From Pararge aegeria (taxonomy: Eukaryota; Arthropoda; Insecta; Lepidoptera; Nymphalidae), in the NCBI RefSeq assembly GCF_905163445.1, contig NC_053181.1, positions 1,922,001 to 1,986,000 of the forward strand: a stretch of 64,000 nucleotides of DNA, given 5' to 3'. The translations under genes and the position numbers were made by a program. This document shows, piece by piece, positions 34,691-44,795 of the stretch. The stretch's first letter is position 1; every line of letters starts with the position of its first letter. Under the pieces are notes generated by a model that saw only the letters and a program-made list of their open reading frames with translations, searched no databases and was not told the origin of the DNA.

Positions 34691-35214
34691 ATAACTGCTA
34701 TGGTTATCATGAAATATCTGTGTATAATTAATTAAATTTAATTTTAATTGTATTTATTTAACATTAAAACATTGTGATTCAATTGTTTATTGTTTATTGT
34801 TATTAGGTACACAAAACAGGTAATAACTAAAAGTAGAACTAAATATAAGTAATAACAAGTTTTGTTCTAAGCTACAACCCAAAGTATGTGTACACAACTT
34901 GGAATTAAATTAAACAGAAAGTAAAGATAAAATTAAAGTTGAAACAAAAAAGAAACACTTAAATAATAATATATATATTATTTCCCTAAAGATTATGTGG
35001 AATAGTGCTTAATAATTTGATTTTTAAAAATAACTAATACAATGATCTAATATGACACTATAAATCTCAGAACATTATTTTATTAATATTAATATTAAAT
35101 GATGTCTAAATTTTGCATGTTGATGTATTAACAGAATTTGTTGGAACTTTATATCCTAAACACCAATAATTAATTTAGCAAAATTAATATTTCAATTTCA
35201 TTTCATTTCATACA

Positions 35215-35340
35215 TTAGGTATTGTCAAGAAGATCTGTTTGGTGTGGAGTATAAGGATTGAAGACATTATAAATTACACCATACAGATCCTCATGCTTTT
35301 CGCGGAGTATAGCATATTAAGCTTAATTTTTATAATATAC
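35215..35340 (+). repeat. Rep-E 3' half
   Basis: GAAGATCTGTTTGGTGTGGA, GTATAAGGATTGAAGACATT and CTCATGCTTTTCGCGGAGTA. Confidence 0.6.
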
Positions 35341-35697
35341 TGTAAAATCTATTCTTTTTATACTTGATGGCATTCCGTAAAGATCTTTTTAGCGCTGCGA
35401 TTGAATTCAGAACATCATTAAAAATTCTGTTATGGCTGGACAAAAAGAGTTCTAAGAAATCATCAACAAACTTGGACACGAATTATAAAAAAAAACAATT
35501 AGAAGAAAACAGTTACATTATTTTAGTTAATTAACAACCGGAGGTGGTTGACTCTTTGTATTTCGTACTCCGTGGCAAAGGTCAAGAACCTCGTTCAAAG
35601 TTTAAAGCCAATTCTCGTTGCCAATAAAGCGTCGATATCCACTTTCCTCTAATGTATGTAGTTTCAAAGACTTTTGTATTAGCTTAATTAATAATTG

Positions 35698-35995
35698 GCG
35701 ACCTCACTGGCGCAGTGGTGGGTTTTTTATTTTTTTCCGGCAAGAAATATTTAAGAAAAGATCATGCATTGCTGGTTGCAATCTCACTTATTTTATCCAC
35801 TTTTCTTTCTTATACTACTATGATGACATTGATCAACCAATGTGAGGCCTAATTGCCATTGCGTTCCGGTACGATGTCGCGTAGAAACCGATTAGGTTAA
35901 TGGTTTTAATATAACTGACATAGCCCTGACAGGTTAGCCCGTTACCATCTTTGATTGCAGTCAAGGGCTAACTTGTAGTGGAATAAAAATAATAA
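35698..35995 (+). mobile_element. SINE-C, internally deleted
   Basis: The head CGACCTCACTGGCGCAGTGG (A box TGGCGCAGTGG) is at the left, and the 3' half GTTCCGGTACGATGTCGCGT .. CCTGACAGGTTAGCCCGTTA .. AAGGGCTAACTTGTAGTGGA ends it at AATAAAAATAATAAATAAAA. Confidence 0.65.
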
Positions 35996-36041
35996 ATAAA
36001 AAATGGAAAAAAAAATGTCCAAAAGTATATTTATAAACTGA

Positions 36042-36117
36042 CATCGAGCTACGAACTGGTTCTCGGGTATCGGTCAATTTATGAGAGCTTACTTGAGAAC
36101 TTATACTTGGCTCGATG
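36042..36117. repeat. Small imperfect inverted repeat (76 bp)
   Basis: GACATCGAGCTACGAACTGG at the left faces GCTCGATGTC at the right. Ten terminal bases are perfect, with a further matching GTTCTC/GAGAAC inside. It could be a MITE remnant. Confidence 0.6.
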
Positions 36118-36774
36118 TCGATTTTTTAATATGAGCCATAAAGAAAAAAACTGCCATTAGCAAAATCTCCTCCTACAAGGCACCAAAAAGCTAGAATTAA
36201 GTGCAATAGGTTAGAAAGGCAAATGTCTACTTTCATTCAATGCTCCCACTTACAATGATTGCTAAAAATAACGGAACAATAAGTAAACAAAGCCGATGAA
36301 ATCATAAGACCACAAGTAACGGGTTACAACTTCAAATCAAATGGGACCTCCTTTTGAGAGCACATTCTACGCCCACACTGGGTGGATAAATAATTGTACG
36401 GTATGGAATAACCCGTAACAATGTTCTACGGAAAGATTACTCACAAAATTCCTATAATTTACAAAATTACAAGCTTTTACTGGTCTCATTCGCGATTATT
36501 ATTTCTTTTTTAAATCTAACTAGATCCTTTTTTTCCGGAATGGCGCTATTAGATTACCGCTAAAACACGTATTGTATCCTGCGCCTTATGTCCGATGCAA
36601 GCTATTCCTGTATACAATAAAGAGTAATTTAATAATGTCATACACACTTTTTATGTATTATCAATAGTTTTTTCAGCAACGACAAGTAATGAATTTCAAA
36701 GGCAAAATTTTGCTACTTTAGGTGACATTGCTGCAATTTAAAATAAAATTAATTATAGCCTATGTTACTTAGTG

Positions 36775-36885
36775 ATAGTTTAGCTTTCTTTTAGCGAAAA
36801 ATGGTTAAAATCGGTCTAGAACTTTCGGAGCCTATTGGTACCAAACAAAAAGTCTTTTCTCTTTATAATATAAATATAAACTTCG
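36775..36885 (+). repeat. Rep-F-related fragment
   Basis: GTTAAAATCGGTCTAGAACT, TTCGGAGCCTATTGGTACCA and TTTTCTCTTTATAATATAAA parallel the 3' ends of the copies at 41826 and 61968. Confidence 0.5.
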
Positions 36886-37268
36886 TCAAGAACGATTGAA
36901 TAAAGCTGTTTAAAAAACATAAAATAAAAAACATAAAGTTAATTGACAGTACGTAATTATGTATTAACAGTACAATGGGAAAGAGAAACAATGAGATTAT
37001 TTTACAGTACATAATTATTATTATCGAGAAAATTATTAACTTAGTAAAACATATCTTAGTTTTTTTTATTGAAATTTAATTTAAAAGTAAATATTTTTCT
37101 ATTAAACTGAAAACCATTTTAATAAAAATACTTTAAACCATATTTTCCTTTTAAGTATTGTTTTAATACAACTGGTTTAATACACCTTGAAAAATAGGAA
37201 TTGAGTGAGAACAAGATATCATATATCTTCGCTTTTTGGAGTCGAGGCATGTTCCTTCATTGCATTGA

Positions 37269-37321
37269 GATATTAATTAGGCTGTTGGTAGTTATTCACT
37301 ACCAACAGCCTAATTAATATC
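37269..37321. repeat. Perfect 24-bp-arm hairpin
   Basis: GATATTAATTAGGCTGTTGG plus TAGT (37269-37292), loop TATTC, exact complement at 37298-37321. Confidence 0.93.
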
Positions 37322-39837
37322 ACAACAACATACAATAATATGACACATTGCCCACTCTCAACAAAGATGAGTAAAGCTTGCTTAAAAATATACCTTGACT
37401 CAACTGCGAAACCCTGCTTACTAATCGCAGTTCTTTTTTACTTTTTTCTCGTGTTTCACATTTCAGTTTTGTATTCTATATCAAGATCTTCCTTCAAAGG
37501 AGCTGTCTTGGCGCTAACGAATGGATGTTCTTGTTTACATTAGCTGTTGGATTTGTTTAGAGTGAGTGCAAACGCGGAATTAAAGCTTGAATTCAACTAA
37601 ATCCGTTAAGTGCGTAGTTAGTTTGATTTTTAATAATAAGATTTAAAGAGGGACACTGACGTTCTTTTGTTATGTAGTGCATCGAAGCTTTAAAACTGCG
37701 ACTGTAGGTACTGCAAGTCAGCTGCATTGAGACTGCATGAAACCATGTTTCAGGGTATCAATGCAGTTATGACAAACGCACCAAATGAATTTAAGCAGCT
37801 GATGTGCAGTTCAAAGCATACGATTCGTTACAAATTCGTAGAGTCGATTATCGAATCGAATCTAAGCTTTATTTGTAGGACATTAAGGTTTTTTATATGG
37901 ACAAAGGTTTGTGTCGCTATTGTTCTCGCATTCTTTCTGTTTTTTTATAATTATTGTGGACTTCTGTAAATTACACTTTCATAAAGATTTATTTAGGAAG
38001 CTATTACCGCTTACAGAACCATGATAGATAGTCTGGATATTTTTTTAATACGCATTTCCCTGAATAGTATAATATACATAAATCTAAAAACAAAATTAAA
38101 AAAGAAAGAAAATTTTCTAATTGTAAACCTTATGAAAATTATACTTAATAAAATGGAACTTTAATGTCAATTGTATTTATATTTATAAATACTCTAAGAA
38201 AGATAAACCTACCAATGACTGTCTTTTTTTAAATTCAATGTAGGTACAAAAACATGATTAAATCTTACGTACTCATATTCTAATAAGACTATACTTATAT
38301 ACTCATTTGTATTTTTAGAGGCAACAGTGATCTAGTTTTTCAATTTCATAGACTGAATTTGAATTATTTGTCTATGGCTATGTATAAAGGGCGTAAGTCT
38401 CTGTAGTCGGAGTGGTGTTATTTCTGTCGGGCAGGATGTTATTTGTTTGCCCGAAGCTCGCCTATTTATAGACGAACATCCATGTGCAGTTGGGCAAATT
38501 GTGCTTGAGCAGAAAGAAATGTTTTTTTTTTTATTTATTTGTGTGCCAAATTTGATGAAATCATTTGATTTAAGCACCACTTTTCTTTATCAGAATTAAT
38601 AAATTGCCTGCACTAACGCCAAATGTTATGTTTATTTACTTATAAAAGTTACGCTCAGTGCACACTATGCAGTGCAGGTTACTATACTTCTCGCAAATTA
38701 TAATATATAGCGAAGAAAGCTGGTTGTTGTGCAATTAATTTTATCTTTTGTTTTTATTGCGTGTTTGTTTAAGTTTTATTAACTGGTCGAGCAGGCATTG
38801 CTTAGTTACATAAAACAGAGTTGTTCAAGACTCAAGTACCAGGGAGTTATGAATCGTGTGGATTGTGCTTATGCGTGAGATGACAGCGCGGTGCCCGCAG
38901 CACAAACACAGCACATGGTTTCAAGTGGCGTTGATTTACGACATTCCCGCTTTTATAGGCGCTAATTTGATGCTTTTTGTGTGTTGAATGCTAATAACTT
39001 GCAAAGTAAATAAGCTGATGATGATGGCCAAGTGGTACCTGATAAAGAATGTTAGTCTTTTTAAGAAGCCATTTCAAGTAGCGTTTTCGGATCTGGCGGG
39101 TTTAATGTGTCTAAGTTTGAAAACGTGCATCTTGTGTTAGACATTTGAAGCCCTTCTGCTATTAGTACTATAACTGTTATCCTTGTGTTTTTCCTATTGT
39201 TTTGTAATAAACTTTTTCTATTCTATTCTATTCCCTTCAACTCCTTGTTTTTTTTTTCTGTCCTGAAGTTTTAGTGGCCGAATTATCCTACCGCAAAATA
39301 CATTTGACTTTCTATCAAAACCCTTGAGTTCAGACCCAGAAAACGAATCTTCAAAACCACTTAATTGGGCGCGATAACTTGATAACCTCCATTTAAACGT
39401 TTTATAAGATATGTAACCTTTAAAAATTTCAGGTTAATAACAAATTTTATTACCCACTCGTACATCAAGATGCATTTAAATTTATTTTAAGAGAAATAAG
39501 TTATATCTTGCATCATGCACCTACTTTTGAGCATTATAATAAACTTGAGACAGAACAATAAGATTTTATTGTTTTGAAATTACCGAGGTAATGAAGTTTA
39601 TCTTTATCTTTATAATACAACCAAAGCGTGAGTAAAGAATTTGTGCTGCAATGTTTATGACATTCTTTATGAGATAAGAAAATAGGAAAGCCAATTATCT
39701 TAGATAACTAGGTACGAGGACGTATGGGACAAAAACTATACAAAGAGATAATTCGGCTTAAACTGGCTTATATAGCTACGTTGAGGTTTCATATGCAAGT
39801 TTATTGATCTCTTTTCTAACCAGGTTTAAAAGAATTA

Positions 39838-39972
39838 TTAAGAAGAAAAAAGAAATACTTTATTGCAAAACATAAAATAATACTGATAATACCACAAAAA
39901 TAAGAAATTAATTAAAAAATGTAGACATGCAAAGGCGGCATTATTGCAGCAAGCAATCCTTAGAGACAAGAG
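39838..39972 (-). repeat. LINE 3' end, Tail-H with intact hairpin
   Basis: On the - strand: stem ATTGC-TTGCT-GCAAT (39957-39943), then AATGCCGCCTTTGCATGTCT, ending TTTTGCAATAAAGTATTTCT. Confidence 0.7.
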
Positions 39973-41367
39973 AGCGGATATAATTCTTCTCAGTAAGGAC
40001 AAATTTGTGATGCACAGAACATTAATAAATCAAGTGACGCATCAGAAACAGGCAAAACTTTGTAAATTAAATGAGTTTGTAGAACTCTACTTATATTAGC
40101 AACAAATGGGATAAGATTATTAGTAGTAAACAAAGATAGAGGATTGTTAAATGAGGAGAGTTTATTTATTTCATGAGAAATTTAAAAATATGATCTAAAT
40201 CTCATTCTGATTATCATGTTTATACGACCATACAACCAGGAAGTTCTGAACGCTTTAAAGTAATATGTAGGTAATAGCATAGAACAAAGTGCAACATATA
40301 TATATAAATAGATTTCAATGACACAAGAACAAAAGTACCAGTACCTACGCTTGTAGTTTCTACTCACCGATAACGTATTTGGCGTGAAATCGACATAGTG
40401 CTCCCATAACACACATCTAAACACAATTATTGTTGTCATTCGATCTGATTAATTTCGATTTCCGGTCATTCATCATATTAGGGGTCCCATTGTGCCAAAA
40501 TTTCTATAGAACATGTGCTAAATAGACAGTACCATAAACCAATGAACTATATGTACGGTTCAGAAAAAGAAGTGAATTTAAATGATGATACCTAGAGGTG
40601 AAAATTGTGTGGGCTTTCGCTGCACCAAATCTGTCATAAGGTTTATTTTAGCAACAAAAATTAATAACAAAACAACGGTGGGTGTATTGAGTCAAGACCG
40701 AGAGTGAATAGAAAAGTCACATGTTACGAAAGAATCTGCATTTTTCAAGTACACTTTTGAGCAGTGCCAAACCGCGCACACATTGCGAAATGTACACAGG
40801 TCCGCGCATCTGGAAAACGTTTACACACATGTAACGCCGTCTCTTTTTTATCCATTGACTAGAAAAGAGCGCACGTATGCTTTGTTAATGAAAAATGACA
40901 CACGTTGTTGACTGAGACGAGTCTGGAGTGTTGGTTCTTCGCGTAACGCGGTTCGCGGCGCGCGTCCGACTGCGTGGGTTACCCGAGTTCGCATTTGAGT
41001 TTATTATGGTCTTATATTTATAGATTCGAATCGAAATTTCGTTCGTCGATGATTTAGTAATAAAAAGCAAGTGTTACTGATAGGTTGAACGCCCCATTCA
41101 TGAAATTCAATCAATGAACGTGTTAACGATGCGCGTGCGCCTATTGAATCTGAAGTTATGAACTCCATACCTTTTCTTTTCATTTTATTTCTAGCTTCAG
41201 CTGTCACGCTATACAACTAATAATATGGGTATCTGAGTGCGCGTATGTTTATAATCTGCGATATCTTATAAGTGGAAACCAAACAAAAGAAATCCTCATC
41301 ATTAAACTTTTAATAAGTAACTGAACACTTAACATTAAAATTAATACACATATAATATAAATAAAAA

Positions 41368-41622
41368 CGGCCGATTGACGCAGTTTTCAGCGACCCTGCT
41401 TTCTAAGCCCAAGGCCGTGGGTTCGATTCCCACTACTGGAAAATGTTTGTGTGATGAGCATGAATGTTTTTCAGTGTCTGGGTATTTATATGTATATTCT
41501 AAGTATTTATATATATCATTCATAAAAATATTCATCAGGCATCTTAGTCCCATAACAAAAGCTACGCTTACTTTGGGGCTAGATGGTGATGTGTGTATTG
41601 TCGTAGTATATTTATTTATTAA
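41368..41622 (+). mobile_element. SINE-B, full length
   Basis: Head CGGCCGATTGACGCAGTTTT, CAGCGACCCTGCTTTCTAAG, B box GGTTCGATTCC at about 41420, then AATGTTTGTGTGATGAGCAT, CATCAGGCATCTTAGTCCCA, CTTTGGGGCTAGATGGTGAT and a TATTTATTTATT tail. A pol III A box is present in degraded form (TGACGCAGTTT). Confidence 0.8.
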
Positions 41623-41659
41623 AAAAAAAATTAGAATAACATCATTATCATAATCAGCA

Positions 41660-41745
41660 TCAGAGTATAACAGTTCACTGCTGGACTAAAGGCCTCTTGC
41701 AACGGCCTCATGCCACGCTGGGCAGACGGGTTAATTTTCCCAGCA
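41660..41745. repeat. Interspersed repeat fragment
   Basis: CAGTTCACTGCTGGACTAAA, GGCCTCTTGCAACGGC and CCACGCTGGGCAGACGGGTT; a short relative of 34545-34690. Confidence 0.5.
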
Positions 41746-41825
41746 CATAGAACTAATACTAATGTAATAGAATAACGTACCAAAATATAATTTTAAGAAC
41801 TATTAAATATACACAGATAATTTTT

Positions 41826-42185
41826 TTCGCCGGGCTAGATTTTGCTTTATTTTATTTAAACAATAAACTTACATCATTAAATTTTTAATTTAAGTCTCAT
41901 AATATATTAAATTATCTCCGTATCTTCTATTCTCTTCTCGAGCGGGTGAAGATCATTATCTACACCCATGTACACCCAACAATATAATTTCATCATAGTA
42001 AATAAAAGCTGTTTTTGACAGTTTGACAGTTCAAAAATAGGAGTGATCCGATCGTCAGCAAACTTTACAGGATTACTCGCCAGGTCAATCCGGAGATTCC
42101 CTGAAAGTTTAATTGAAATCGGTCCAGCCGTTTCGGAGCCTATACGGAACACACCCACACACTTTCTCTTATATATAATATATAT
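41826..42185 (+). repeat. Rep-F, copy 1
   Basis: CGCCGGGCTAGATTTTGCTT, AACAATAAACTTACATCATT, CTCGAGCGGGTGAAGATCAT, TTACTCGCCAGGTCAATCCG, CCAGCCGTTTCGGAGCCTAT and CACACTTTCTCTTATATATA. Highly similar to 61968-62340. The open frame on the - strand (42158-41907) is also kept there, but both follow from nucleotide similarity. Confidence 0.8.
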
Positions 42186-42225
42186 ATATATATAAGAGAA
42201 AGAAAATATATATATAGATTTATGA

Positions 42226-42286
42226 CACTACGTTTTAAATAAGCTAAAAAGGAGCATCTCCTTTTTAGCTTATTTAAAACGTAGTG
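42226..42286. repeat. Perfect 29-bp-arm hairpin
   Basis: CACTACGTTTTAAATAAGCT plus AAAAAGGAG (42226-42254), loop CAT, exact complement at 42258-42286. It is the longest perfect hairpin noticed in the window. Confidence 0.95.
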
Positions 42287-44795
42287 ATATGATAGCAATC
42301 AGCGTCCTAAAATAAGAAAACGAATACACAATGATCTTATCCTAAGCGCACAAGTTATTTTGTTGCGAAGTGTGTCAGCTATGTCAACGGACGGACGTGT
42401 GTCTAGACGGTTTAATTTTATATTGCACAGCTCATTAAATGCCAAACTACGTAATACGTATCACCTTACAATACTTTAAAACAAAATAATAATATTTAAA
42501 TATTAAAAAAGTGAGCGAGCAATATACGTGACTAGCGACAAAACTAAACTTCGAGTTCATTAATGCAAAACTTGTATGGCTACACGGGAAAGGTGGAGAT
42601 TAGAGAGAGTAATTTGCATTCACAAGCATTAATAAATTCTGTTTACTGAAAAGATTACAACATTGTATACCTATAAATTATTAATAATCAATCACTATCG
42701 TTATCACTAGCAATTCGAAGGGGCAATAGCGCCAGCATTTTGGGTAGCATGCCCATAAGTGAACACTTAGAGGGGTATATTTATTGTAAATATTAATTTT
42801 AGTTTGTAATTATTATTTCCCTAGAAAAATATATTTTTCGTTGGTTTATTAAAAAAAACCTATCGAAAAAAAAACTATCGTCGTCTTTCTCAATGTGGTG
42901 GGTTTGATTCGATACTTTATCACATATTAGTAAAATTAACTGGAATCTACGGAGGCTTCATGACAGAGGGTTTAAAAAAGAGAAATTTTCTAACTCCGGC
43001 ATGTTATGGAGAATTTCAAGACTGCAAAACCTATTCGAATAATTTTCAAAGGGTATGGGCAAGGGTATACCGCAAACACCCAACATAGTTTGTCAGTAAT
43101 CTTAATATTCACAATAATATCGCCTTTGTATCTTTATAGGATCATAAGAAAATGAATAATTGAAGTATGGATCTAAATTATTTAACATAAACTTTGTAAG
43201 TTGTTCGAATAGGTCTGCGCGGTGTGCCTATGATTTTTAATCACTTACTGTATCCGTGATAGTACAAATACTCTGCTGTCCTGTAGTTCAGGACTACCAC
43301 CATTTTGAACCACAAATTTTTCCAGAAGTCTTTGAAGAACAACACTTATAGGAAGTTATTTTGATGCTCTCAGATCTAACAACTTAAATGTTTCACAAGA
43401 AGTATCTTAAAAAGAATATAAAATTTTCTGAAATCAAATAATTAAAACACACGTGTTAAAAGTTATTGATAAAATTCACAAAACAAACGCACTAAGTCAA
43501 TCGCAGCGTCTCCTTAATGCTGGCGGCGTTACCAGCAACACTAAAACCGATCAGTCAACGCCCCTATTTAAAGAACACTATATAATAAGACATTACCGAA
43601 CCTATCGCATAAAATAACTAGGGGTATCGCGCGGTTTTGTTCACATAGAAATTATATTGCTTACCTATAATTCAAATATTCCAAGGTTATTGCCAAATTC
43701 GAACTTTTTATTAGGAAAAAAACTGCGAAACCAAACTAAAAGGTCAATTTATGCCTTTGGTTTGGTTACAAGTTTTATACAGGAATATTCCTTCCAAAAG
43801 TCAAGTTGATGGGCTATATTTTCGTTCTTTCTGTTCCTCCGGTTCGTAGGTAAATTAAGCAGTTTGCATGAATTCCAAGAAGGCATTTTGAGTTAAATTA
43901 ACTAAAAAAATAAAACTACACCTAACCCGGTTCTTATACTGGCTACTATTCAAAAGCTCTATTTTAATAAGAAATGTTATACCATAACTGTTCTATTCCG
44001 AAACGTGGTATACCATACCATACCATCGAGGTAGATGATCAATTTTATTTTATGAAATTTCACAAAGTGGTGGAGGTGCGTTAAAATTTGTATTTCATTG
44101 ATATCGGTTATATGGCCTTGAATAAGCATGAAACAAACTAACAAACATATTCTATCGTATATATATAAAAAATAGGGATGGAAATTCATTTTAGTTAACA
44201 AAAAGATATAACTAACGATCCGATAGCAAATAAATAAGATCACAAATTAGCTAATAGATCCAAAGTCCGTTGATAAGCGGAAATTGAGTTAGAAAATAGA
44301 AATAAAAATAAATTTAGTTGAATGTTTAAACCTTTATATTTATATTGTAATTAATATAACTCAGATAAATTGTATGACATCATAACAAGAGTATACCTAC
44401 GTGTCGATAATAATAATGACTTGTGGTCAGCGGACGTCATATAATATAATTATCGCTTAAGGGCTGTCTTCAAGTAATATATATTTTTTTAATTATCTGA
44501 ATTCTAAGCAGCTAAAGCACAGAGAACACGTAGACTTCTCTAAGGATGTAAATAAAAAAATACTTGTATACAATACACACACTCGCACACACAAAGGCAC
44601 CAAGACACACATAGTCAATACTAAATTGTTATTTAAACATTTTTGTTTACCATGTATTTGTATTTATTTTTGATATTAACTGGTTTACCTATAATTATAT
44701 TTTTTATTAGAGTATTTTGATAATAATATATATCTTTATATATTTATTTTTATTATTAATATTATTATTACTTTTCTTTTATTTAGCATCTTACT

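Larger units (their letters stand above)
33107..44560. other. Non-coding DNA upstream of the first RhoGAP exon found
   Basis: The missing first RhoGAP exon(s) should lie here or beyond, on the - strand, but none can be supported by eye. Apart from the repeats listed, stretches with nothing recognisable are about 34150-34540, 34700-35210, 36130-36760, 36890-37260, 37330-39180, 39980-41360 and 42290-44560. A GC-rich patch at 40770-40990 is the only one that stands out as a possible promoter. Confidence 0.6.

Noticed and set aside
38332..38580. 82-codon - strand frame with a rather complex sequence (STICPTAHGCSSINRRASGK)
   Set aside because: No family recognised, no splice pair, and the + strand is equally complex; it may be an old repeat, but I cannot show it.
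40885..41216. GC-rich segment with frames on the - strand, considered as a first coding exon of the RhoGAP gene
   Set aside because: None of the frames resembles the expected N-terminus, and no donor in the right phase (ending one base into a Glu codon) is convincing. Kept only as a possible promoter in the findings.
41907..42158. - strand ORF (FRIGSETAGPISIKL..) that is also open at 62121-62315, so apparently conserved protein
   Set aside because: Both lie in copies of the same nucleotide repeat (Rep-F), so the shared frame follows from DNA similarity. No start or splice context is common to both.
43480..43640. Promoter-like arrangement on the - strand (TTTAAATAGGGG upstream of a GC-richer stretch)
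   Set aside because: AT-rich DNA gives many TATA-like words; no ORF or exon follows it.
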